Notes: a model not told the origin generated them from the sequence alone. A stretch of 64,000 nucleotides of DNA from Escarpia spicata (GCA_963995525.1 OZ023214.1:11149928-11213927); one strand, 5' to 3'. Shown: positions 24,266-36,610, counted from the stretch's first letter. Numbers and translations are program-made.

Positions 24266-25559
24266 AGAGGTGTTATGTTATTTATTTACTTATATATAAA
24301 TTAATTGTACTTCTAAAAAAGAACTGTCACGGTACATTTCGTGGAATGGCACAAACGAAACAGACGTGAATGGCATCATGTCTGCCCCGCGAAAGTGCAC
24401 CTACTAATATTCTAAATAATAATAATAATTATGAGTGGCCGCTCATCCGGCATGACACTGGGTCGTTCTCCTCCACGGCTCTACGACTCCATGGGCTCTA
24501 TTCACCACGTCCCTCATTCGTATCCGCCGGCAGCCTCCACGCGTTCCTCATCGCGTGTACACAAGTTCGTCCGCCATCAAGCCTGTCCGCCATACGTAGA
24601 AACTGCCGAAACCAAAATTGTTGTACCTCTCTCCGGTTATCTGCTACGCACAACATACCCATTTCCTTTATTATGTAAACGTTCATTTCATATTATCTCT
24701 AGTAAAGATATCCCGATAAACCATCTAGCGTTATTAAGGTATACTGATTAAGTACAAATTAATGTCGTGGTGTGAAGGCGTGCGTTAGCGTCACTTTACG
24801 TGTTCTTCTGCCGAGAGTTGCTCACATTCCAAGTGAAAAATATAAAAGTAATCAAAGTGATAATTGTTTGGCGAATTAGATATGTAAATATATTTTTTGA
24901 AACGATTACAATTTCTGCCAGGAAGTGATAATTTGCTTTTGAGTGAGAGAACAATAAGATATGACGTCAGCGGGGGACAGTACATATTACGTATTGTGTT
25001 TGCAACACTGCATGTTTTCTACTATTCTTCCAAGTTACGTAATCTACGTCTAACGTCCGCGTCAGTTGTTTTGTAAAATGTGATTGTTTCGAGAAAACAT
25101 GCCTAAACATGCCTTCTGGGAGACATTCTCACACTGACGTCACGAAATGCCGCGACAAGATTATAATTGTCATCTTCCGTATTGCCTACTACGTAACCTC
25201 ATCATGCTGAGGGTCTTAACGTAGGTGCAGCGCAAATAATACAAGAATAAATGAAATATATTGGACATTAAATAAATAAATAAAATTTAATGTAATTGTA
25301 ATGTTTTAGAATGTTCACTCTGTAGCTGAGAGACCCGCGAGGACAGTCCTAAACGACTGTAATTTAGGGACGATGGAAGATTGTTCCGGTCTGTAATGCT
25401 TCTTGGTAAAAATTACATTTTAAATGATTCTGTCCTGGAACAAGTTTGTATACAACTAAAGGGGTGTGTACGTGTGAAGAAATGAGTTACTGGGGAAAGA
25501 TATTTATTTAAATTCATACATACCTTATTGTTAACGATCTTGTACATTAATATATTAAT
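24266..25559. other. Stretch without a recognised gene
   Basis: A short (TAA)n patch at 24416-24430 and AT-rich unique sequence. Nothing coding was recognised. The last few hundred bases may be the untranslated 3' part of the minus-strand LINE that ends near 25560. Confidence 0.4.
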
Positions 25560-25814
25560 ATTTTTTTAATCTAGAATTTAAACGACGTTGTTTAAGTGCG
25601 AAAAATCCAAGTTCGCGTAGCATGTCAGTAACGCTGGAAATATTATGGTAACGAACCAGGACCCGTCTTGCCGATCTCCTCTGTATCATTTCGATCTTAT
25701 GTACGTTGTTGTTTGTAAATTGATCTCAGACTGAAGAACAATATTCAACCTGGGGTATAACTAATCCATAGTATGCGTGTTTCTTGATGTTCTAAGAACT
25801 GATTCGTAGATTTC

Positions 25815-26525
25815 GTTTAATAATAATAAGATAACGTCTATTGCGCCTAAATCCTTGGAAACCAAGCTCAAAACAAAAGGATTGGTCAATCTGAAAATTC
25901 ATAAGCAGTATTCCAGTTGTCAACAGATGGGTCAAGGCGCTAGGGAGCTACGGTGGATAAGCAAGGTGGTAAAGATAAGTTTTCAAATGACGACGGAACC
26001 AATAATGATCAATTCAGGTTTATTTGCATTTAATTCCAACTTGCTGTCAGCCATCCAGTGGAAGATATCTTGAAGGCAATCACTAAGTTGGTTAAGGGAG
26101 CGATTTGTATCCGGGGTAGCCATGTAATGTAGATATGAGTATCATCAGCATAAAGATGATCCAAGTTATGTCTTTGTATAACAGAGCTTAGTGGCGTGGT
26201 GTAAAGAGTAAAAAGCAAAGGCCCAAGAACAGAACCCTGGGGAACACCAAATAAACCCGGCAGTGCAGCTGAAAAGCAGTTCCCAATTTTTATAGTTTTG
26301 TATCTACCAGTTAGATATGAAGAACACCAGATTAGAGCTGTGCCAGATATGCTGTACCACTTTAATAGGCGTTCAAAGAGAATGCTGTGATCAATCTAGT
26401 AAGGTAGGTGGAGTCACTTTACCATTATTAATGTCCAAGTTAGTGTCATTATGAACCTTTAGGAGGGCAGTCTCTGTTGAATGAAACTGTCTCTATGCCG
26501 ATGTAACACATTAGTTAAGACTTTG
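25815..26525 (-). mobile_element. L2-like LINE fragment nested in the PHD-finger LINE
   Basis: The minus strand encodes L2-type RT pieces: LLKVHNDTNLDINNGKV, ILFERLLKWYSISG, FGVPQGSVLGPLLFTLY and HLYADDTHIYI. It interrupts the surrounding LINE between KASRTLGFV and IKKHAYYGLV. An AT-rich (TTATTATTA) stretch at about 25818-25830 may be its 3' end. Both ends are approximate. Confidence 0.7.
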
Positions 26526-28821
26526 TGCTAATGTGGGACCTTAGACGAATCCAAGTGTACGACTGGCTTTCTATGCGACATTTCTGATGTGTGTATTCCA
26601 TAATAAATCGCCGCATATGGTAAGTCCTAAATAGTGTATGTTGTTCACCATCTCTATCTGTTGACCTTTTAGAGTGTGAAGAGGTTTAGTTGGATTTTTA
26701 GTTCTCCCAAATGTGATAGTTTGACATTTACTTGGATGGAATTCCATCTGCCACTCGTGTTCCCATTCTTCTTTAAAAAAAAAGTAATTTTGTAGCTCAT
26801 GGATGTCATTACTTGATTTATTGTTTCTATAAATGATTGTATCATCTGCAAAAAGCCGTACATTTGATGTCACATTGTCTGGGAGGTCATTTATATAAAC
26901 GAGAAAAAGAATCGGGTCAAGCGCAGAGCCCTGTGGTACACCTGATGTTACTGGGGAAGTTTGTTATGATATACCATCAATATCTACTTTTTGTTTACTG
27001 TCTGTAAGGATGTCAGTAATCCAGGTTAACACAATATCGTTTATACAGTAGCACTGTAATTTATATAGTAATCTATTATGAAATACGTTAGCAAATGCCT
27101 TACTAAATTCCATCACTACAGCATCAGTTTAAAATCCATGTTCAGAATTTAGGTGAAGTTCATGTATAAATTCAGCTAATTGTGTTTCACAACATTTACG
27201 TGAACGACATCCATGTTTGTGTTTCATCAGGAATGTTGTTTCATAAAATTTCTGGCTATTATGTGTTTTAAGAGTTTACAAGCAATGCAAGTGAGAGAAA
27301 TAGGTTTGACTTAGCAGCAACATTTCTTTGTCCTTTCTTAAAGATCGGGGCGTTTGAGTGATACTGGAGTGGCTTTACTCAATAATTAACCAAATTGGTC
27401 ATTTGAGATTGTGGCTTGTGTTTAACTGTCACTCTACATAATTCCATTGTTATCCAATAATGATGATATATTAGTAAAGCTATCCCTTTACAATGTTTAA
27501 TGTATGTCCAACATTTCTTAGTGTCATTACACTGAGAATAATTGTCGTCTGAATTGGTTACCACATCCTGAATATAGCTCCGGTAGGACCTCCTAATTAC
27601 ATTCTGCACTTGGTTTTAATGGATTGATATGCCTGATTACATCTTTCTGAACTCTTACGTTTTGGTTGTAATTTGTTGCGTCTTTAATTAGGCGTAATAT
27701 TTTCCATGTATTCCATGGTTACAATTTTGTCATAGCTGCTGAACGGTGGGGTCTAAATAAAATTATTGTTTAACTCCCAATTCTAAGTTTGTTTTGAGAG
27801 AGTCCCAACATTTTGGAAATCGTCAACATGTGTTAAAGCATTTTGACAGAAAGATTTTACATGATTTTTAATCAAGTTGAATTTGCCTTTCTGTACAGTG
27901 GGATTTGTCGTTTAGATTGTTTTTGATATAGGATTTATGTTTTCCTCAATTAAAGCAGCACCATGATCAGATATACCTGGGACAATTGTGATTTTATCAA
28001 TTATGGAGTCATTGTTTGCGACGAAGAAGTTGAAAATGTTATGACCTCTTGTTGGTAAAGTCATCATCTGTTCAAAACTATTATCATTTAGGCAGTTTAG
28101 AATATCTTGATGTAATTGTGAGTTATTGCAAGATGAGTTTAGAGGTTTAGTAATCCAATCTACAACAGGGCAATTTAGATCTCCTGCCATCCAAGTATTT
28201 GCATTATTGTGTTTTGCAGCTTTACACATAGAAGATGTAAACCCTCTGCATCACTTACGTGTGGTTGGTAGAAGCCACCTCATATAATGCTCTATAATCT
28301 TTAATTAAAATCTTTACCCACATCATGTCCCCTCCTGTTATAAGCTCCGTTTTCTCTGAACTGATAAGTTCCCCCGTAACTGCGACAAAACACCACCATA
28401 ACTAGTGTTCTATACCTTGGCTGAAAAGTTGGTGGTCAATCGGACTTTCAACTTTCTAAAGTTGGTGGTCTCACACAAACGTTGGCGGTTCAAATATTAA
28501 CATAATTATACGATACTATATATTAGCAGCTGTAACGCATGACAATTATTAATGTACTTGTTCAGGCCAAGTCTCATAGTTCTCATACTTCTACATATTT
28601 CGATATTCAGATTAATGAACCAGCGAATATAAAATAACATCATAGGCAACAGTTTATTACTGGGGAAAGATTAACAACATAAATGTTGCAAATTGCAACA
28701 AACACCACAACACGAATGTATGCAGGGGCTACTCTGAACTGTGGCCATCATCTGAATAAGCAAAGCCCCTGTCAGGCTCTAAGAAACACTCGCTCCAGTC
28801 ACTGACAGTGACTCCATCTGA

Positions 28822-28870
28822 ATCCGAGTTGAACTCGGACAGTAACTCACTGTCCGAGTCCAACTCGGAT
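28822..28870. repeat. Hairpin with 20-bp stem inside the hAT-like element
   Basis: ATCCGAGTTG, two unpaired bases and CTCGGACAGT pair with ACTGTCCGAG, two unpaired bases and CAACTCGGAT around the loop AACTC. Confidence 0.85.
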
Positions 28871-28971
28871 TTTAAGTTGGGCATCCTCGGGTGAATCCAG
28901 CTGGACGGTGATGATAGCTGACATTGTGGATGGCTTCATGCGATTTCGAACTCTTCACTCGAAACCGCATA

Positions 28972-29012
28972 TTATAGTCTTAGAGGGTCAGGAGAGTTCT
29001 CTAAGACTATAA
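28972..29012. repeat. Hairpin with perfect 14-bp stem inside the hAT-like element
   Basis: TTATAGTCTTAGAG at 28972-28985 and its exact complement CTCTAAGACTATAA at 28999-29012. Confidence 0.9.
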
Positions 29013-29167
29013 CAGTCGCTATCGAGGAGCCACCTTTTATGATAAAAATGTAACTGGATTAATAGATCACCTGAATCAAATTAATACATCACCTGAGTCA
29101 AAATTAAAAAAAATTAAAAGAAGTTAGATTTCCCGTTTAGAAGTACACAAAAGTCACCATCGTTGGT

Positions 29168-29573
29168 ACGTGTCTAGTATACGGGCCCACCTCGATTTCG
29201 TCATTATAACAACAGTTTTATCTAATTTTGATACTTCTTGCGTTATTGCCATTATTCAACATCATCCCTTGCATATTTACGTTACAAAAATATCGCGTCT
29301 TAGCGCACCTTTGAAGCCCAAAGAGCAACCTAGTTTGCAACAACATACGCTGCTATATCGCTCACTGTGGGTAACGCGCGGCCGCAGCGGCGCAGACTGA
29401 CACAAACCGGGTCGCATTTTGGGCCTCAAAAGTGTGTTAAGACGCAATAGTTTCGTAATATAAATATGCCTGGGATGATCTTGAATGATAGAACTAAACC
29501 ACTGAGGTATAAAATTTAGGCAAATGTGTAGTTATAATGACGAAATCGAGATTGGCCCGGATATTAGACAAGT
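29168..29573. mobile_element. Fold-back MITE-like element with long inverted arms
   Basis: About 170 bp at each end are inverted copies. The outer ends read ACGTGTCTAGTATACGGGCC and ACTTGTCTAATATCCGGGCC. Further in, both arms contain CTCGATTTCGTCATTATAAC, CATATTTA, and GCGTCTTA before AGGCCC/AAGCCC. The arms have diverged at roughly one base in five to ten, so the element is old. Its centre is GC-rich (GCGCGGCCGCAGCGGCGC). No clear target duplication was found. It may be nested in, or be part of, the hAT-like element. Confidence 0.75.
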
Positions 29574-30090
29574 GCTCCATTATTTTCTTCTTTTAAAAAT
29601 TCTGTCGATCTTGCGGGCTTGCACTTTTTCAAAGATACCGGCCCGACGAATTGTTTGACGGTCTCGGGCCTCTGGGTCGGCAGTTATTTCGAAAACTGAC
29701 CATAACCATCCTTTCTAACTTGCCGGTAGATTTTGTCATGAGAAATGAAGTTGTTATGTTCACCAATTTCACCATCACTTATTTTGCTGTTCAGCCACGT
29801 TTCAGTGGCAATGACGATATCAAGATGTGTTGTGTTATTGATCTTCTGAAATTCAGCTTTTCTGTCTCTAATTGACTGACAATTTATGTTCAATAGTCGT
29901 AAGTTCTTTCTAATGTTGATGTTGCAGCTCACTATGGCGTTGATGTGAGGTCAGATAAAAAAATCTGAGTCAATGGATGATAGACTACAATCTGGGTCAA
30001 AATTACTCAAGCTGTTAGTTGTTTCTGATACAGGAGTATTGAAAACACAGGAAGCAACGTTTGGAAGACCACACTGACAACATATCCAAC

Positions 30091-30318
30091 TCATACTGGG
30101 TTATATTGACTCAATGACATGCTCGTGCATGCTACATGACACCACTGATCACATGCGCCACAACACATTGTGCGTTCCCTCAATTTGCTAGCTTTGTCAT
30201 ACACCATACATGGGTATTTAGGTTGGCGTGGCCCAGGGTTAGTTCTAACAACTCCTGCAAACGTAGCTGTATCATTACAAATTGGCAACGATGTGCGACT
30301 ACCAAAAGGCGAAAACAT
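30091..30318 (-). pseudogene. PHD-like zinc-finger N-terminus of a LINE
   Basis: The 75-codon frame contains NPGPRQPKYPCM, and then CCGACDQWCHVACTSMS, a PHD-type Cys4-His-Cys3 pattern of the kind that opens the ORF of several CR1/L2-group LINEs. One Cys of the first pair is Tyr (CMVYDKA). The EEP start (LLNINCQSIRDRKAEFQ) follows at 29932 in the same orientation. Confidence 0.7.
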
Positions 30319-30775
30319 GGCAATCCATGTAAGATTGAATTCGATTTCGATTCGATTGATGATGACCCCGGTTAGTAAACAACATGAAAAATATTGAATG
30401 TCAATGGTTTACATATAAAGTCACCTATTCTCAATGCAACAACAAGATGAAAAGAAAACACACATAAGAAATAACTGTGACATATTACAGAGAAACAAAT
30501 ATATCACCAATAGTAGAAATTGCTAGGGCATACTATTATTCAATTTATGATTATTAGCTCTAATAAATATGTCCATTAAGCATTGTTTAATATATTTAAC
30601 AAGATTTAACAAGCTTGCCACCCAGAGAATTAACTCTAGGTGGCAGGTGGATAAGGAAGCCTTTGGCTTATCGAGAGTCCAACCCTTTTATCTATGTGTA
30701 TCCCGCCCTTCTGAGGTATGTGTCGATTTTATTTTTAAACATATTCACGCTACTAGCACCCACACAATCAGCAGA

Positions 30776-33120
30776 TCATCTGTTCCATTCATTTACAGTC
30801 CTTTGTGAAAATTTGAACTTTCTTATATCTAATCTACACTGCTCCTTTGCTAATGTAACTTCATGTCCTCTGGTCCTTCTATCTTTCTTAACGGAGAAAA
30901 AACTATTTCTATCAATATTTTCATAACCATTGATTATTTTAAACACTTCTATCTGAGCTCCTCTCAATCTCCTGGTCTCTAGTGTTGTTAAACCACATTC
31001 TCTTAGGCGAATTTCATAACTAAGATCCCTCACTTTTGGTATACTTTTAGTCGCTCTCCTCTGTACTCTTTCTAGCATATCTATGTCCTTCCTGCGATAT
31101 GGCCTCCTCGCTTGTATACAATACGCTAAATGAGGCCTCACTATTGTTTTGTACAGCGGTATTATTAGTTCTTTTTCCATATACGTTATAGTTCACCTAA
31201 TTAATCCAAGGATTTGATTTCCATTTGAAGCTGCAATTCCGCACTGCTCTGAATAATAAAGAATAATATAGGTCCTAGTACTGATCCCTGTGGTACCCCA
31301 CTCAATACCGATTTCCAGTTTGAAGCCTCCCCATCAACTACTACACGTTGTCTTCTGTCAATCAACCATTTTTCTATCCAGTTTATTATGCCATTTCCTA
31401 TACCATGGGCCTTTAATTTAAGCAGTAATCTTTGATGTGGTACTTTGTCGAAAGCTTTTTGAAAATTTAAGTAGACGATATCTACTGGTGATCCCTCATC
31501 TACCCACTTAGTGATGTCTTCCAAAAAACATAACATATTTGTTAAGCATGACCTCGCTTTTAAAAATCCATGTTGAGATGGGTTTATCAAGTTATGTTTA
31601 ACAAGAAAATCCACCATGTGATATTTAATTGGACTTTCTAATAATTTGCAAATCATTGATGTTAAACTCACTGGTCTATAGTTTTCTGACTTTCTCTCTC
31701 GATCCTTTTTTAAATAACGGTATAATGTTTGCCTCTCTCCATTCTAAAGGAACCACTCCCTCTTCTAATGACAAATTGAAAACTGTTGCAAGCGGTACGC
31801 TAATTTGTTCTACAATTTCCAATAGTAGTTTGGGCGGAATCTCATCCACTCCAGGTGATTTATTATCCGTCATAGCCCTTAGTTTCTTAGCTACCATTTC
31901 CGGGGTTACAATTAACTGTCCTAAATAGTCATAATCTGTCCCCTTGAACTTAGCCTCTGGTACTGGCAGTGAACTAATATCTTCCCTGGTAAACACTGAA
32001 CTAAAATATTCATTCAGGTCTTCTGCCATTAAGAATCCCTCTGATATTATATTTCCAGCACTATCTTCTAGAGGACCGACCTTATCCTGAACTTTCTGTT
32101 TGCTTCGAACATACGCATAAAAACTCTTGCTGTCATGTTTTATATTACTAACTAATTGCTGTTCATAGCTTCTCTTTGAATTTCTAATTTCAGCTGTTGC
32201 TTGGTTAAGTGCTTCTTTATAAATGTTATATTCTTCATCATTTCTAGTACATTTATATGACTTCCACACCATTTGTTTATACTTAATTTTTTCTAATGGC
32301 TTCTTTCGATACGTGTTTCTTTTTGGATCGTTTCCCTTGTTTTTTGACGGGTATAAATTTATCGACTGTGCACTTAATTTCCTCTTTAATATATTCCAGC
32401 ATTCTGTTGCTGCCTTATTTTTCAGTGTGTTATTCCAGTCTATCTTTGCTAAATATTTTCTCATGTCCTTATACCTTCCTTTGTGGACATTTCTCCTATA
32501 CTGCTTTTTACTATTCCTTTCTGATTTCACTTTGATGGTAAAATGTATCTGGTTGTGATCACTACTCCTCAGTGCCTCACATATCTTGACATTGTCAACT
32601 AATTCATTCTGTGAGGACAAAACTATGTCTAACACATTCTCACCCCTGGTTGGTACTAACACATATTGAGAAAGGAAAGTATATTGAACTAAAACTAAAA
32701 ACTTGTGGTCCTCACTCCCCATACTCTGTAGAGATTTCCATTGTATATGCCCATGGTTAAAATCCCCCATAATAATACAGTCCCGTTTGCTTACTTCCCT
32801 TATAGCGTTTTTTTATTTTTTTATTCTCTTCTATGCTTATGTTTGGATTTCGATAAATTAACCCAACTGTTAACGTTAAGTTTCCTGTAACTATGTTACA
32901 CCAAACAGCTTCTTCGCAATCTGCTTCTCTTTCTAATTTTATTTCATAAGCCTAGATAGATTCTTTAATATATAAAATAACTCCACCTCCCTTTCTTCCT
33001 ACTCTATCTTTCCTAAACATTACATATCCTGCCAGTTCCAATTCGGCATCTGATTTATCGGTGGTGGTCCAGGATTCGGTTATACCTATTATGTGAGGGT
33101 CAATATATTCTACCATAATG
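30776..33120 (-). pseudogene. CR1-like ORF2 (EEP endonuclease and RT), copy B
   Basis: The longest intact piece (32770-31676, 364 codons) spans the second half of the endonuclease (MGDFNHGHIQW, SSDHNQIHF), the linker and the RT fingers (NKSPGVDEIPPKLLLEI, WREANIIPLFKKG). The palm continues at 31671-31201 with YLNFQKAFDKVP and GVPQGSVLGPILF. It then jumps out of frame, losing the segment with the FADD-type box. The C-terminal part is 31180-30776 (PYRRKDIDMLERVQRRATKS). An upstream TAG near 32953 and a frame break near 32810 interrupt the endonuclease. The catalytic deletion makes the enzyme inactive. Confidence 0.88.
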
Positions 33121-33259
33121 TTTAGTTAATTTCTTTTGTTTTCTAGAGTTTTTTTAGATTGTTCGTTGCTGATTTATTTGTGCTGTCTTTATCTATGCCT
33201 CCAGTTTCAGGCTTTTCTGTGAGTGCCCCCTGCGAATCTAGTTTAAATAGTTGCAACCT

Positions 33260-34437
33260 GTCCCACTCTCAACAGATCGCAGCAGGTTCTCTGAGAAAAC
33301 TGCTGCCCCCTTTCCACTAAGATGGAGGCCATCTCTCATGTACATATCTCCCCTCCCAACAAAGTATCCCCATCAATCTGTGAATCCCACCCCCTCGTCT
33401 TCACACATCTGCTCAACTAGTGCGTTGATCGCCATCCTCTTGCAGTTTCTATACGTTGCCCTCCTTCCTCCCATTACTTGCAAAATTCCTGACAGAATAA
33501 TCTGTTCAACTCTTGTCTTCTTTAGCTTCCCCACTAACTGTTTATACTTCTGTACTATCCCAGCTGTTCCCTCCCTGCCTGCATTATTTGTTCCTACGTG
33601 TACTAGTATAGACCATCCCTTGCCATGTCCCAATACCTCCTCTACCCTGTCAGTCACATGTTCTATCCTAGCCCCCGGTAGACAAACAACGATGTCCTTC
33701 CCCTCGCTCAGTGTCTTGTCCGTCTTTCTCATAATGGAGTCGCCCATAAACACCCTCTCTTTCCTCATTGCCCCCTCAATCACTGCCTCAGAGTAGCTCC
33801 TTCTTCGGTTTGCATCTGTCTGGTTGTTGTCTTTTCCCCCTGCCGTCTTCTCTCCTGTCACATTCTCTTCCGATCCATTCTTTCCTGTCACTTTTTCTCT
33901 TGTCACCTTTCCTCCTGTCACCGTCCCTTTTATCGACTTCTTTTTTATCACATTTGCTCTAATTTCATTTCGTCCCTTCATCTTTCCTCCCATCTCATTT
34001 TCTTCTCTCCTCTCCCGTCCCATCTTCCCTCCCTCCTTCTCTACGGTCACTTTCTCCCCTGTCACCTTCACGCTTGTCACGTTTTCTGTCGTCGATTTTC
34101 CAATTTCTTCCCCTCCAATCACCTTCCCTCCTCTCAATCTCCTTTCCTCAGTCTTCTTGCCACTGCTAATCTCCTTCAGTCTTGTAGTATTCCCACCTCT
34201 CTCCTGTCGTCTCTCTCCTTTCGACCTGTCTCCTTGCTAATTCCCATCTCCATTCCCTTCACAATATCTGTCAACCTAACTATCTCCTTCTGCAGACACT
34301 CCATCTTCCAACATCCAAATGCACTGAAAGGTGAACCCTTCCTTAATTTTTTTCTGCCCACAGCCGGACAATGCAAAATCTACCCAGCTGTGGCAGTGAT
34401 CGCACTCCAAGTGTTGTTTTGTCTTGACTTGCCAGGC
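33260..34437 (-). pseudogene. CR1-like ORF1 (zinc finger, repeat region, SGNH esterase), copy B
   Basis: Order on the minus strand: a Cys/His PHD-like motif (ECDHCHSWVDFALSGC, near 34410-34365), a helical segment (MECLQKEIVRLTDIVKG), a Lys/Glu/Gly-rich segment of degenerate repeats (34137-33840), and the esterase domain. In the esterase block I is MGDSIMRKTD, so the Ser is present. Block III is VGTNNAGREG, and DGLHLSGKGAAVF carries the Asp and His near the C-terminus. One in-frame TGA (near 33372) and a frameshift near 34150 interrupt it. This copy therefore shows what the damaged copy at 48-918 once had. Esterase ORF1 proteins are a known CR1/L2 trait; their biochemical role is unsettled. 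Confidence 0.85.
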
Positions 34438-34445
34438 GCCATATC

Positions 34446-34904
34446 CCTATCAGAATTTAATAACTTAACTGACTTAGTCTTTATAAAGACTGTTTCCTGT
34501 GTACTACAGTACATTTTCTGTTACAGATTTCAATTACACAGCCGACTATTTGACCTATCACGAACGCTAACATTACCGGTAGTGACCTAATTTAAATGCA
34601 ATCAATTACGTTATGTTAGGCTGCTTTATTTATTTAGGTTACGCCACCCGAATATCGCCCTTGCTTAATTTTAACAACAATGCTACCTAATCAAAATATC
34701 TAACAAGTACTGGCTTACACAGATATTATCTTATGTAAGTAGTTTGATGGTTGTTACTTTATCTCCTGTATATTCTACCACATAATCAGGTTTGTGAAAT
34801 CTTGTTTACAACTTATCGAAGGCTAAGTTACCCTATTATCACTCACTATAATAAGGTGTTCTAAAATACTTTAACTAACTAACTTTAAGCACAACTGCTA
34901 CTCA
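34446..34904. other. Spacer between two CR1-like copies
   Basis: AT-rich sequence of about 460 bp without a recognised gene, lying between the 5' end of copy B and the truncated 3' side of copy C. Confidence 0.5.
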
Positions 34905-36549
34905 ATAACATATTTGTTAAGCATGACCTCGCTTTAAAAAACCATGTTGAGATGGGTTTATCAAGTTTTGTTTAACAAGAAAATCCACCATGTGATCTTT
35001 AATTAGTCTTTCTAATAATTTACAAATCACTGATGTTAAACTCACTGGTCTATAGTTCTCTGACTTGTTTCTCGAACCTTTTTTGAATAACGGTATAATG
35101 TTTGCTTCTTTCCATTCTAAAGGAACCACCCCCTCTTCTAATGACAAGTTGAAAACTGTTGCAAGCGGTATGCTAATTTGTTCTACAATTTCCAATAGTA
35201 GTTTGGGTGGAATACTATCCACTCCAGGTGATTTATTATCCTTCATAGCCCTTATTTTCTTAGCTACCATTTCCGGGGTTACAATTAATTGTCCTAAATA
35301 GTCTGAATCTGTCCCCTTGAACTTAGCCCCTGGTACTGGCAGTGAACTAATATCTTCCCTCGTAGACACTGAACTAAAGTACTCATTCGGGTCTTCTGCC
35401 ATTAAGAATCCCTCTGATATTATATTTCCAGCACTATCTTCTAGAGAACCGACCTTATCTTAAACTTTCTGTTTGCTTCGAACATACGCATACAAACTGT
35501 TGCTGTCATGTTTTATATTACTAGCTAATTGTTGTTCATAGCTTCTCTTTGAATTTCTAATTTCTGCTGTAGCTTGGTTAAGTGCTTCTTTATAACTGTT
35601 GTAGTCTTCATCATTTCCAGTACATCTATATGACTTCCACATCATTTGTTTATACTAAATTTTTCAAATGGCTTCTTTCGATAAGTGTTTCTTTTTGAAC
35701 CGTTTTCCTTTTTTTGAAGGGTACAAATGTATCGACTATGCACTTAATTTCACTCTTTAATATATTTCAGCATTCTGTTGCCGTCTTATTTTTCAGTGTC
35801 TTATTCCAGTCTATCTTTGCTAAATATTTCCTCATGTCCTTATACCTTCCTTTGTGGAAATTTCTCCTATACTGCTTTTTACTATTCCTTTCTGATTTTA
35901 CTTTGATGGTAAAATGTATCTGGTTGTGATCGCTACTCCCCAGTGGCTCACATATCTTGACATTGTCAACTAATTCATTCTGTGAGGACAAAATTATGTC
36001 TAACACATTCTCACCCCTGGTTGGTTCTAGCACATGTTGAGAAAGGAATGTATCTTGAACTAAAACTAAAAACTTGTGGTCCTCTCTCCCCATACTATGT
36101 AGAGATTTCCATTGTATATGCCCATGGTTAAAATCCCCCATAATAATACAGTCCCGTTTGCTTACTTCCCTTAACGCGTTTTGTATTTTTTCATTCTCTT
36201 CTATGCTTATGTTTGGATTTCGATAAACTAACCCAACTGTTAACGTTTAGTTTCCTGTAACTATGTTACACAAAACAGCTTCTTCGCAATCTGCTTCTCT
36301 TTCTAATTTTATTTCATAAGCCTGAATAGATTCTTTAATATATAAAATAACTCCACCTCCCTCTCTTCCTATTCTATCTTTTCTAAACATTACATATCCT
36401 GTCAGTCCCAATTCAGCATCTGATATATCGGTGGTGGTCCAGGATTCGGTTATACCTATTATATGAGGGTCAATATCTTCTACCATAATGTTTAGTTCAT
36501 TTCTTTTGTTTACTATTACACTTACACCTGACACTGCGTCAACGCCCAC
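34905..36549 (-). mobile_element. CR1-like LINE copy C, truncated at both ends
   Basis: Read on the minus strand it covers the start of ORF2 (36549-36247, EDIDPHIIGITESW), the endonuclease (36141-35767, MGDFNHGHIQW), the linker (35645-35460) and the RT fingers (35402-34917, SPGVDSIPPKLLLEI, ENYRPVSLTSVICKLLE). It stops inside the palm at SQHGFL. It is highly similar to copy B. Loss of the 3' half is not what target-primed reverse transcription produces, so a later deletion or rearrangement is likely. The 5' side runs into a (TA)n tract. Confidence 0.88.
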
Positions 36550-36550
36550 T

Positions 36551-36552
<2 letters not shown>

Positions 36553-36610
<58 letters not shown>

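Larger units (their letters stand above)
28395..29706. mobile_element. Non-autonomous hAT-like element (1296 bp) with 8-bp target duplication
   Basis: The element proper is 28403-29698, flanked by identical 8-bp copies of ACCATAAC at 28395-28402 and 29699-29706. Removing one copy plus the insert restores the host LINE endonuclease frame as KDGYGGVLS, which proves the insertion. An 8-bp duplication is characteristic of hAT (and P) transposons. The ends TAGTGTTCTATA and CAGTTTTCGAAA fit the hAT YAGTGTTC pattern imperfectly. The interior has two strong hairpins (28822-28870 and 28972-29012) and an inverted-repeat element at 29168-29573. No transposase was found. Confidence 0.8.
25560..30400 (-). 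mobile_element. PHD-finger LINE, interrupted by two nested insertions
   Basis: Read on the minus strand the parts are, in order, a PHD-like zinc finger (30318-30091), the EEP N-terminal half (29932-29700), the EEP C-terminal half (28394-27912), linker and RT (27609-26530, with GVPQGSALDPILF, VYINDLPDNVTSN and FADDTIIYR) and the C-terminal region (25800-25560, AYYGLVIPQVEYCSSV and IQRRSARRVL). An L2-like fragment separates RT from C-terminus, and a hAT-like element sits inside the endonuclease. Many stops and frameshifts show an old, inactive copy. Confidence 0.8.
30593..34445 (-). mobile_element. CR1-like LINE copy B, near full length
   Basis: The most complete copy of the family in the window. 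It runs from the N-terminal zinc-finger part of ORF1 (near 34437) through ORF1, ORF2 and the 3' hairpin (30644-30617) to two terminal repeats, TTGTTAAATC (30612-30603) and TTGTTAAATA (30602-30593). Lesions include a stop in ORF1, several frame breaks in ORF2, and an internal deletion that removes the RT catalytic region, so it cannot move by itself. Confidence 0.92.
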
